Shown: positions 25,179 through 32,317 of the stretch, piece after piece
How the letters are laid out: each line of letters opens with the position of its first letter
Numbering within the stretch: the stretch's first letter is position 1
Assembly (NCBI GenBank): GCA_934647305.1
Contig: CAKUFI010000008.1
Coordinates: 1 to 60,542 of the forward strand
Length of the DNA stretch: 60,542 nucleotides
Direction: 5' to 3'
Source of the DNA: an uncultured Clostridia bacterium
GTDB taxonomy: Bacteria; Bacillota; Clostridia; Christensenellales; Aristaeellaceae
Translations under genes and position numbers: made by a program
The notes under the pieces: generated by a model
The model's input: the letters and a program-made list of their open reading frames with translations, nothing else
Told to the model about the DNA's origin: nothing
The model's database searches: none

Positions 25179-25189
25179 GTTTTCCTCCC

Positions 25190-26128
25190 TTACAGTCCGC
25201 ACACCTTCATCAGATCCGCGCCGTAGCGCACCGCCACGGTCATCAGCCCGGCGATCAGCAGCAGCAGCTCGTCCCACTGCATCACCTCGCGCTCCGCAGC
25301 CTTGACCTGCTCCAGCGGCTCGCCCTGCCTGTGTCCCAGGTACATCATCAGCAGCGCCCCGAACACGAACGCGCTCGCGCCGGTCGCCACGATCCGCGTC
25401 GGAATGCCGACCGCGATGCCCGCCTGAAACCTGCTCATCAGCAGGGAAAACGCATTGAACGACGCGTGACACACCATGCCCGGAAGCAGAGACCCGGCGC
25501 GAATGGCCAGCAGCCCCAGCGTAAAGCCCATCAGCAGCTGCGCGGGCAGGCCCTGTATCGAGCCGTGCAGCGCACAGAACAGCACACTGCTCACGCACAG
25601 GCCGCACATCGTGCCGCGCCGTTCCCACGCGCCCAGTATTCCGCCGCGAAACAGCAGCTCCTCGCACACCGCGGGCAGTATCGCCAGCGAGACCATCGTG
25701 CTCACCGCGCCTGCCCAGTCATCCGGCAGGCTCAGGCCGGACGGCTCGACATGCCCGCCGATCGCCTCCAGCAGCATCGTCCACCAGCCTCCCAGACAGC
25801 CGCACAGCACCACCGCCGGCATTGCCAGCGCGCAGGCCTCAAGGCACTCGTACCACCTGGCGCGCCTCAGCCGCATCGACTGGGACACGCCGGGCTTACT
25901 CGCCGCGTACATTGCCGCCGGAAACGCCAGCAGGCACAGGTTATAGATCGGGCTGGTCATCGCCTCGAGCAGCGGCACAAGACCCGGAAACAGCCCGGCG
26001 AGCACCTGCCACAGCCAGGGCAGCAGGTACAGTCCGGCCGCCGCGAGCAGGTACCAGGCGTTCGCCACGAAGATCGAGGGCCGCCTCAGCCAGGTCGCGA
26101 GATTCTCCTTCTCCAACGAATCAGCCAT
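25190..26128 (-). CDS. CPBP-family intramembrane metalloprotease
   Basis: 312 aa with about eight helices. The Abi/CAAX-protease motifs are intact: motif 1 CEELLFRGG (near residue 160), motif 2 FCALHGS, motif 3 HASFNAF. These proteases cleave within membranes and are linked to prenyl-protein processing or bacteriocin self-immunity; the role here is unknown. Overlaps walJ by 8 bp and ends 11 bp before rlmH. Confidence 0.88.
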   Translation of the reverse strand: MADSLEKENLATWLRRPSIFVANAWYLLAAAGLYLLPWLWQVLAGLFPGLVPLLEAMTSPIYNLCLLAFPAAMYAASKPGVSQSMRLRRARWYECLEACALAMPAVVLCGCLGGWWTMLLEAIGGHVEPSGLSLPDDWAGAVSTMVSLAILPAVCEELLFRGGILGAWERRGTMCGLCVSSVLFCALHGSIQGLPAQLLMGFTLGLLAIRAGSLLPGMVCHASFNAFSLLMSRFQAGIAVGIPTRIVATGASAFVFGALLMMYLGHRQGEPLEQVKAAEREVMQWDELLLLIAGLMTVAVRYGADLMKVCGL

Positions 26129-26951
26129 TGCCCGCCTCCTGATACACGTCGCCCTCGTCCGAGGCGGTGAAGATCGGCCCGTGTTCCACCCGCGAGGCCA
26201 CGCTCAGGTTCACGTCCTCCGGCCGGATGCCCGCCTCCTCCAGCGCGCAGGCCACGCTGCGATAGGCCAGCTCCGGGAAGTTGTTCTCGCCCGACAGGTG
26301 CCCCAGGATCACCGTCCGCACCCCGCGCCGCACCAGCTCGACCGCCGCCTTGCCCGCGTCGTCGTTGGACAGGTGGCCGTGCTTGCCTAATATGCGCCGC
26401 TTCAGCTCATACGGGTACCGCCCGCTCTTGAGCATGTCCACGTCGTGGTTGGACTCGAGCAGCAGGATGTCCGACTTCTCCGCGTGGCTGAGCCAGCTGT
26501 CCTTCACCGCGCCCAGGTCGGTCGCGATCGTCAGCTTGCACTGGCCCGCCGTGATCGAAAAGCCCACCGGCTCGGCCGCGTCGTGCGGCGTGCGGAAGGG
26601 GAATATGTCCATGTCGTCGATGTAGAAGTCGGTTCCGCTCTCGAACACTCGCTCGTTCGCCGGGGAAATCGCACCCAGCTTGGGGCGCATTGCCTCCCAG
26701 GTGGCCTCGTTGGCGTACACCGGCAGGTTGAACCGCCGGGACAGCACGCCCACGCCCGCAATGTGATCCATGTGCTCGTGCGTAATCAGTATGCCGGACA
26801 GCTCGCCCGGCGCGACGCCGATCTTCTCCAGCTCCTTCGCGATTTTCGTGCCGGACATGCCCGCGTCAATCAGTAAATGTGTGTTTCCGCTGCGCGCGTA
26901 CAGGGCGTTCCCGCTCGACCCGCTGAACAGCGAACAGAATTTCAGTTCCAT
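26121..26951 (-). CDS. walJ: MBL-fold exonuclease YycJ/WalJ
   Basis: 276-aa metallo-beta-lactamase fold. Metal motif THEHMDHIAGV, earlier strand FCSLFSGSSGNALY, later TIATDLGAV and HLSNDDAG ... VILGHLSGENN. WalJ is a 5'-to-3' DNA exonuclease that accompanies the WalRK cluster in Bacillus. No walRK genes are adjacent here; the two-component system at 9.2 kb is a candidate counterpart but is not linked. Confidence 0.9.
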   Translation of the reverse strand: MELKFCSLFSGSSGNALYARSGNTHLLIDAGMSGTKIAKELEKIGVAPGELSGILITHEHMDHIAGVGVLSRRFNLPVYANEATWEAMRPKLGAISPANERVFESGTDFYIDDMDIFPFRTPHDAAEPVGFSITAGQCKLTIATDLGAVKDSWLSHAEKSDILLLESNHDVDMLKSGRYPYELKRRILGKHGHLSNDDAGKAAVELVRRGVRTVILGHLSGENNFPELAYRSVACALEEAGIRPEDVNLSVASRVEHGPIFTASDEGDVYQEAGNG

Positions 26952-27049
26952 CTGTTTTCCTCTATTTGTCCTGCCCCGGCTCGGGGCTTCTGAATATCAT
27001 ACCAGCCTGCCCTTGTGTGGCACTTTCTCTCGTTTCTTGAACCACACAG

Positions 27050-27156
27050 AATCCTGAGGCTCTAATCTATGGCCGAAGGATTCGGGTCAGAACCGGCGGC
27101 AGCCAGTGGCAGTCGGCACTGCCGACCGGCAGCAAGTGTCAGTCGGCACTGCCGAC
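27050..27156 (-). repeat. P-H array at the stop codon of the radical SAM gene
   Basis: Minus orientation: P GTCGGCAGTGCCGAC (27142-27156) forms the last five codons and is followed at once by the TGA stop. A second P of the same stem, then H GAATCCTTCGGC / CCTCAGGATTC with loop CATAGATTAGAG, follow. Confidence 0.8.
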
Positions 27157-28029
27157 CCCGGTCAGGTCGAAGGGCGGTATGAACACCTCGCTGGCCGAGG
27201 ACAGCTCCTGTGCGAAGCCGTTCTCCATGCCCAGGCCGATCATGTGGTCGACCACCTGGTCGTACTCGGCCTGCGTGATGCGCCGGTCGAGCGGGGGCAT
27301 GTCCTTCGCCTTGCCGCAGGGCAAGTACTGCGCCATCAGCGACACGTATGTTCCCTCAGGCAGGTTGTCGTGAATCCAGTCCAGCACGCGCATCGACTGG
27401 CGCACCCGCCCGGGCAGGATCAGATGCCGCACGATCATGCCGCGCACCATCACGTCCTCCTCGTCGAACACCGGCTCGCCCACCTGCCGCGCCATCTCTC
27501 GCAGCGCCTTCTTCGCCACCTCGGGATAGTCGGCCGCCAGCGAGTACTCCCGCGCGCCGGTCACGTCCAGGTACTTGAGGTCAGGCAGGTAGACCTGTAC
27601 CTTGCCCCGGAGCATCTTCAGCGTCTCCAGCCGCTCGTACCCGCTGCTATTCCAGACCACCGGCACCGGCATGGGCTTTTCCTCGATCGCCTCGATGATC
27701 GCCCGCGTGAACGGCGTGCCGGTGACCAGGTTGATGTTATGCGCCTCGTCCTCGATCAGCCGGTCGAACACCTGCCGCAGCTCGCCCTTCTTCAGCTCGC
27801 GCCCAAACCGCTCGTGGCTGATGTGCCAGTTCTGGCAGTAGACGCATCCCAGCGTGCACCCGCTGAAGAACACCGCGCCCGACCCGCGCGAGCCGCTGAT
27901 GCACGGCTCCTCGTCAAAGTGCAGCGCCGCCCGCGCCACCACCGGGTTTTCGCCCAGGCCGCAGAAGCCCCGGCCGGTCTCCCCGCGCGGCACGTGACAT
28001 TTTCTCGGGCACAGCTCGCAGTAAAACAT
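27139..28029 (-). CDS. Radical SAM protein (PflA/PflX-like)
   Basis: 296 aa. N-terminal cysteine cluster CELCPRKCHVPRG ... GFCGLG, then the radical SAM motif CTLGCVYCQNW binding a 4Fe-4S cluster, LVTGTPFTRAI, PVVWNSSGYE, VYLPDLKYLD. This architecture is that of uncharacterised pyruvate formate-lyase-activase-like proteins. The last residues (GVGSAD) are encoded by a P palindrome. The start at 28029 is the Met before YCELC; longer starts lack a ribosome-binding site. Confidence 0.85.
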   Translation of the reverse strand: MFYCELCPRKCHVPRGETGRGFCGLGENPVVARAALHFDEEPCISGSRGSGAVFFSGCTLGCVYCQNWHISHERFGRELKKGELRQVFDRLIEDEAHNINLVTGTPFTRAIIEAIEEKPMPVPVVWNSSGYERLETLKMLRGKVQVYLPDLKYLDVTGAREYSLAADYPEVAKKALREMARQVGEPVFDEEDVMVRGMIVRHLILPGRVRQSMRVLDWIHDNLPEGTYVSLMAQYLPCGKAKDMPPLDRRITQAEYDQVVDHMIGLGMENGFAQELSSASEVFIPPFDLTGVGSAD

Positions 28030-28147
28030 GATCCTACTCTCCTCTTTTCCCCTCGAAGCGACATTTTTTGTTTCCGCACCGCTTTTCAGGCAAGTTTCCG
28101 CATGCGCGTCCGGAATTTGTTTCGTTCCGTTCGGCCTTAACAATCGT

Positions 28148-29065
28148 TCATTTTCCCGTCCGCAGCGTCAGCAGATGCACCTGCGGCGTGCTGCCCAGGC
28201 GAAGGGGCAGGGGATTGCTTCCCACGCCGCGCGTGATGAGCAGCTTCGTCTGTCCCTCGCGATACCATCCGCAGTCGTACCGATCGGCGTAAATCGACGG
28301 GTTGATCAGCGGCCTGCCGAAGAGCCGAACCTGTCCGCCCATCAGATGCCCGCACAGTGCCAGGTCAATCCACTCGCCGCCGTCGGGTGTGCGCTGCGTC
28401 CGCAGGGCGGGAATCGCGTCCGGGTTGTGGCTCAGCAGGATCACGCAGTCCGCCGCGCTCATCGTCTCGGCCAGCGTGGCCACGTCCTGTCGTCCGGTCT
28501 TCCAGTCGTCCACGCCCGCGACGATCAGCGCCTGCCCGTCCTTTTCGAGGCGTACCGCGTCATCGCGCAGCACCGTCACGCCGCCCAGGCCTGCTGCCCG
28601 CTCGAGCGAGCCGTCCACCCGGCTGTCAAGCAGGTTGTCCTGATCGCCCGCGACCGCGTATACGCCGTAGGTGGGCCTGATCTCGGCCAGGCCCGCGAAG
28701 AACTCATCGCGCTGCTGTGCCTCCCGGAGGAAGCCTTCCTCTCGTGAACCGGTCTGAAGCGACATCAGCGGGTCATAGGTATCGTAGTCCCCGCCCAGCA
28801 GGATCAGGTCGGGCTGAATCTCGGCCAGCTGCTCCAGCATCTCGAGCGTGCGCCGGGTGGGGTTGAGGGTGTGCAGGCGCAGGTCGCTCAGGTAGACGAC
28901 TCGCAGCCCGTCAAACGCCTCAGGCAGGTCGCTGAGGATGACCTCGCTGACCTCCAGGCGCACGATCGAGCCCTCGATCAGGCAGACGGCCAGCACGAGC
29001 GCAATCAGTCCGGCCAGCAGTCTGAGCGGCCAGAGTCGTTTTTTCGTTGTCTGCTCCCGTGCCAG
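28148..29065 (-). CDS. Metallophosphoesterase-like protein with degenerate active site
   Basis: About 305 aa, N-terminal signal anchor (RLWPLRLLAGLIALVLAVCL) and a calcineurin-like phosphoesterase fold related to YkuE. The fold is recognisable but metal residues are changed: SDLRLH where the family has SDLHL, AGDQDN where GNHD is expected, and CGHLMGGQ where GHTHGGQ is expected; GGDYD and SHNPD are kept. The start is unusual: the only frame position behind the GGGAGGAA site is a CTG at 29065. A GTG at 28996 would cut the membrane anchor in half. Upstream lie the parS sites. Confidence 0.75.
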   Translation of the reverse strand: MAREQTTKKRLWPLRLLAGLIALVLAVCLIEGSIVRLEVSEVILSDLPEAFDGLRVVYLSDLRLHTLNPTRRTLEMLEQLAEIQPDLILLGGDYDTYDPLMSLQTGSREEGFLREAQQRDEFFAGLAEIRPTYGVYAVAGDQDNLLDSRVDGSLERAAGLGGVTVLRDDAVRLEKDGQALIVAGVDDWKTGRQDVATLAETMSAADCVILLSHNPDAIPALRTQRTPDGGEWIDLALCGHLMGGQVRLFGRPLINPSIYADRYDCGWYREGQTKLLITRGVGSNPLPLRLGSTPQVHLLTLRTGK

Positions 29066-29087
29066 TTCGTCTTCCTCCCTTCAGGAA

Positions 29088-29103
29088 TGTTTCACGTGAA
29101 ACA
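29088..29103. promoter_or_regulatory. parS centromere site 1
   Basis: TGTTTCACGTGAAACA, an exact match to the chromosomal parS consensus (TGTTNCACGTGAAACA) bound by ParB/Spo0J. It lies about 15.5 kb from oriC. Confidence 0.95.
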
Positions 29104-29125
29104 TCGCGTGTATTGCCCCAGGCAG

Positions 29126-29141
29126 TGTTTCACGTGAAACA
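29126..29141. promoter_or_regulatory. parS centromere site 2
   Basis: A second exact TGTTTCACGTGAAACA, 38 bp from the first (start to start). Both are in the same intergenic gap. Confidence 0.95.
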
Positions 29142-29197
29142 TCCTCCGCAAATTGATTAAAAAACGAGTTTTTGCAGAAAATGTCAGGCGTTAGGCA

Positions 29198-29226
29198 TTG
29201 CAGAAAAGGCGCGTTTCTATTATAAT
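29198..29226 (+). promoter_or_regulatory. Promoter of the propeller-cvpA operon
   Basis: -35 TTGCAG (29198-29203), 17-bp spacer, -10 TATAAT (29221-29226). An inverted repeat ATGCAATT / AATTGCAT (29237-29269) lies just downstream and may be an operator or a 5' UTR stem. Confidence 0.8.
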
Positions 29227-29302
29227 AGAACCGTACATGCAATTCAAGACTTTCAAAGTGAAATTGCATTTTGTTCCTATTTAATGCAAGTCAGGAGGAT
29301 TC

Positions 29303-30400
29303 ATGGAACACGCACATGCCAAGCGCCTTTCATGGATCGCCGCGATCGTCGTTTCCGCCTGCCTGTGCCTGGCCGCATGGCTGATTTCAGGCTGGATTAA
29401 CCGTTTCGGAAACGACGCCATGCTGACCGACGTCGTGCTGCTGCCCTGCTCCGCCTCCCAGAAGGTCAAGGTCTGGGAGAACGGCGTGATCTACAGCGAC
29501 GGCACTTCGCTTCACGCCCTGGACGGCTCAGGCCGCCAGAAATGGACCTATCCAGTCGGAACCGGACTCGACTTTGCCGTGGGCGACCAGACCGTCGCGG
29601 CCTGGTCGGGCAGCACGCTGGCCCTGCTGGACTCGAAAAGCGGCGCATCCCTGCTCACCACGACGATGAGCGACCCCGTGCTCTCCGCCTGCGCCGGCCC
29701 GACCTACGCGGCCGTGCTGACCGGCGAGGAACACAACGCCACGCTGAACGTGCTCGACCTCAGCGGCAGGCAGGTGGACTCGATCAGTCTGGCCAGCCTG
29801 ACCGTGCTGGACTTCGACTTCTTCAGCGAAGGCTCGATGCTCTGGGTCATGCTGCTCAATACCGAGGGCAGTCAGACCATGAGCATGGTTTCCACCTACC
29901 GCCCCGGCCGCGTGCAGTCGGGCAGCATTACCGACACGCAGCAGCTGGTCTACCACGTCAGCTTCACCGCAAACAGCGTGCAGACCGTCGGCACGTCGTA
30001 CCTCAAGACCTACGACTACACCGGCGTGGAGCAGGCCGATCAGCGCAAGCTGCTCTACGGCTGGACGATGCTCGCCGCCGACTCGTCCGCATCCTCGCCC
30101 CTGATGGTCTTCGCGCCCGAAAACGAGGTCAGCACCGCCGCCACGATCAGCGACCTTCGCGTGATTTCAGGCGGCGTCGACCGCATCGTGCGCATGCCCT
30201 TTCCGTGCTACGCAGTCGCGGCGCGCGCGGGCACGCTCTACGGCTTCTCCGGGCGCTGCGCCATGGTCTACAGGCTGTCGGACAAGCGGGCAATCGCCTA
30301 CACCATGCCCTTTGAAACCACCAGCTTCCTGGGCCTGACGAAAAATCAGTCCGCCGTGCTGGTCAGCGGCGACAGCGTGTATCTCGTTTCCCTGCCCTGA
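29303..30400 (+). CDS. Membrane-anchored beta-propeller protein (DUF5711-like)
   Basis: 365 aa. One N-terminal membrane anchor (about 10-31), then an extracytoplasmic domain built of short repeats with the PQQ-propeller style: GTSLHALDGSGRQKWTYP, GSTLALLDSKSG, NATLNVLDLSG, GTLYGFSGRC. I recall such proteins as DUF5711 in Clostridia; no function is established. AGGAGGATTC site. Upstream partner of cvpA. Confidence 0.7.
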   Translation: MEHAHAKRLSWIAAIVVSACLCLAAWLISGWINRFGNDAMLTDVVLLPCSASQKVKVWENGVIYSDGTSLHALDGSGRQKWTYPVGTGLDFAVGDQTVAAWSGSTLALLDSKSGASLLTTTMSDPVLSACAGPTYAAVLTGEEHNATLNVLDLSGRQVDSISLASLTVLDFDFFSEGSMLWVMLLNTEGSQTMSMVSTYRPGRVQSGSITDTQQLVYHVSFTANSVQTVGTSYLKTYDYTGVEQADQRKLLYGWTMLAADSSASSPLMVFAPENEVSTAATISDLRVISGGVDRIVRMPFPCYAVAARAGTLYGFSGRCAMVYRLSDKRAIAYTMPFETTSFLGLTKNQSAVLVSGDSVYLVSLP

Positions 30401-30438
30401 CGCACGGGGCTGAACAATACCATAAACGGAGGGACAAC

Positions 30439-31155
30439 ATGAACATCATCGACATCATCATCCTGGTTATACTGGGTCTGAGCCTGGTCGCGGGCATGTA
30501 TAAAGGCTTTCTGGCCTCCATGCTCTCGTTGTTCGGCTTCTGCGGCGCCTGGGTGGGCGCGTACGCCACGTATGGCTTCCTGGCCTCGACCGTCTCCAAC
30601 AACGTGGACCTGATGAACATCTTCAAGAACCTGATCGGCGCGGCCGACCTGTTCAAGACCCCTGAGCTGGCCAACCTGGATGTGGTCAACGCCACCGCGG
30701 CCAACATCGACCAGGCGGTCAATGAAATCGGCATCCCGCTGATCTCCGACCTCTTCCGCGGCAACGTCAGCGGCCAGGTCTTCGCCAATCAGGGACTCAC
30801 CAAGATGTATGAGTACCTGAATCAGACGCTGCTGACCTCGATCCTCAACGTGCTCTCCTTCATCATCATGTTCGCCATCATCTACATCGCGGTGCTGCTG
30901 CTGGTGAACCTGCTCAACAACGTCTTCCGCTTCCCCGAGCTGCGCCATCTGGACTGGTTCCTGGGCGGCGTGTTCGGCCTGGTTCGCGGCGCGGTCATCG
31001 TGATGCTGATCTTCGCCGTGCTGCCCGCGCTGTCCTCCGGCCTGCACAGCATGAAGATCGACGTGCTCTCCGACCTGCTCGCCGGATCGACCTTCGCCAC
31101 AATCCTGCAGGACAACAACTTCGTATCCGGTCTCATCACCACATTGCTCAAATAG
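30439..31155 (+). CDS. CvpA family membrane protein
   Basis: 238 aa. N-terminal NIIDIIILVILGLSLVAGMYKGF and a C-terminal FRFPELRHLDWFLGGVFGLVRG are the CvpA hallmarks; four membrane helices. The family is needed for colicin V export in E. coli and linked to envelope stress in other bacteria. GGAGGG site, 38 bp after the propeller gene. Confidence 0.88.
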   Translation: MNIIDIIILVILGLSLVAGMYKGFLASMLSLFGFCGAWVGAYATYGFLASTVSNNVDLMNIFKNLIGAADLFKTPELANLDVVNATAANIDQAVNEIGIPLISDLFRGNVSGQVFANQGLTKMYEYLNQTLLTSILNVLSFIIMFAIIYIAVLLLVNLLNNVFRFPELRHLDWFLGGVFGLVRGAVIVMLIFAVLPALSSGLHSMKIDVLSDLLAGSTFATILQDNNFVSGLITTLLK

Positions 31156-31203
31156 GCAAGGCAAAGGCCCGCCACATGGCCTGAACCCATCCATAAGACA
31201 CCA

Positions 31204-31239
31204 AAATCCTCCGCACGGCCTGAGCCATGCGGAGGATTT
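31204..31239. terminator. Bidirectional hairpin between cvpA and the XRE cassette
   Basis: AAATCCTCCGCA / TGCGGAGGATTT between convergent genes. The T-tracts are short. Confidence 0.65.
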
Positions 31240-31269
31240 GCTTACGTCCGGCCTTAAACCTGCCGCCTT

Positions 31270-31572
31270 TTAGAAAATCCCCTTATTGTATTTGAGCTGC
31301 CCATACAGCATCCATCCCAGGCCGACAGCCGCCGCCGGAAGAATGATCATCGCCATGAGTTTCTCGTTCCAAAGCGAAGCAATATAGCCCGATATCAGCG
31401 AAATTCCCATGATCAGCGTCTCTGTGCCGACCGCCTTACCATACTTCGGAATATCTTCTTCTTTAACTTTTCGCCTGTTGCAGGCATGTATTGTACTGAT
31501 ATTCCCCTTGATATTTGTCACGCCCAGGGCTGAAATAAAGAGTCCTAAAACCAGCAAGAGCAAATAATCCAT
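31270..31572 (-). CDS. Small membrane protein of an XRE cassette
   Basis: 100 aa with three hydrophobic helices and a basic loop (HACNRRKVKEEDIPKYGK) typical of small clostridial membrane proteins of unknown role. Last gene of a three-gene unit, 9 bp after the XRE gene. The AT content is higher than in neighbours. Confidence 0.7.
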   Translation of the reverse strand: MDYLLLLVLGLFISALGVTNIKGNISTIHACNRRKVKEEDIPKYGKAVGTETLIMGISLISGYIASLWNEKLMAMIILPAAAVGLGWMLYGQLKYNKGIF

Positions 31573-31581
31573 ACGTCCCTC

Positions 31582-31788
31582 CTAAAAATAGAACAGCTCT
31601 TCGAATTTTTTGTCCAGCGCGATGCAAAGGATAAGCGCCAGCTTCGCCGTTGGATTGAATTGTCCGGTTTCAATGGAGCTTATTGTGTTTCTCGATACGC
31701 CTACAAGCTCCGCAAGCTGCGTCTGTGACAAACCCTTCTGCGTTCGCGCCTCTTTGAGATGATTTTTCAGCTTCAGCTCGCCGTTCAT
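31582..31788 (-). CDS. Short XRE-family regulator
   Basis: 68 aa, almost only helix-turn-helix: LKEARTQKGLSQTQLAELVG, VSRNTISSIETGQFNPTAKL, ALDKKFEELF. Matches the YgzD/short Cro-type regulators of Bacillota. Start ATG overlaps the stop of the upstream membrane-protein gene (ATGA). Confidence 0.88.
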   Translation of the reverse strand: MNGELKLKNHLKEARTQKGLSQTQLAELVGVSRNTISSIETGQFNPTAKLALILCIALDKKFEELFYF

Positions 31789-32114
31789 TTCGTGACCTCC
31801 GCAAGCCGCAGCACGAAAAAGACAAAGGCTAAAAGGTACATTGCAAGATACAGAGCGGAAAGAGACACATCTGATCTTCTTTTCGTCCGGTTGGATTTCA
31901 CAGCATAATGCGTCCCAAGTATACTGAAATAGATGACCCATGGACTGTACAGAAGCGTGCCTGTAAAGCGATGAAAAATGACGGAAATCAGGCAGCAGAC
32001 GCCCGCTCCGACGCGCCCCGCAATATTTCCAGCCTGTGAAGCTGCCTCCAGCTCCGCCAGGTCTCTGTTCTGGTTTTCCCTGCGGCTGATTTCCAGAATT
32101 TCTTCCTTATCCAT
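31785..32114 (-). CDS. DUF6442-like small membrane protein
   Basis: 109 aa. Begins MDKEEILEISRRENQNRD, a start common to DUF6442-type proteins encoded before short XRE regulators, followed by three or four hydrophobic segments. First gene of the cassette, with a full-consensus promoter. Function unknown. Confidence 0.7.
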   Translation of the reverse strand: MDKEEILEISRRENQNRDLAELEAASQAGNIAGRVGAGVCCLISVIFHRFTGTLLYSPWVIYFSILGTHYAVKSNRTKRRSDVSLSALYLAMYLLAFVFFVLRLAEVTK

Positions 32115-32154
32115 TCACGCAGACGCTCCCTTCGAGATTTTCCTTACATACCCC

Positions 32155-32183
32155 ATTATACCAGTGCCAAGTTTTCTTGTCAA
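32155..32183 (-). promoter_or_regulatory. Consensus promoter of the XRE cassette
   Basis: Minus strand: TTGACA (32178-32183), 17-bp spacer, TATAAT (32155-32160). Confidence 0.85.
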
Positions 32184-32218
32184 CACAGTCGGACAAAACA
32201 ATTCATTTGAGAAAAGCT

Positions 32219-32258
32219 GAACGCCCAGACTTTTCTCGTCCGGGCGTTCTTTCCGCCA
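32219..32258. terminator. Hairpin after addA
   Basis: AACGCCCAGAC / GTCCGGGCGTT (one G-T or mismatch) with T-rich flanks on both strands, between addA and the XRE cassette promoter. Confidence 0.6.
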
Positions 32259-32317
32259 ATCAATTTTTCAAGTCTCCTTTTTTCAAAGGAATGCTCCCTT
32301 TTTCAGGCAAATTCCCG

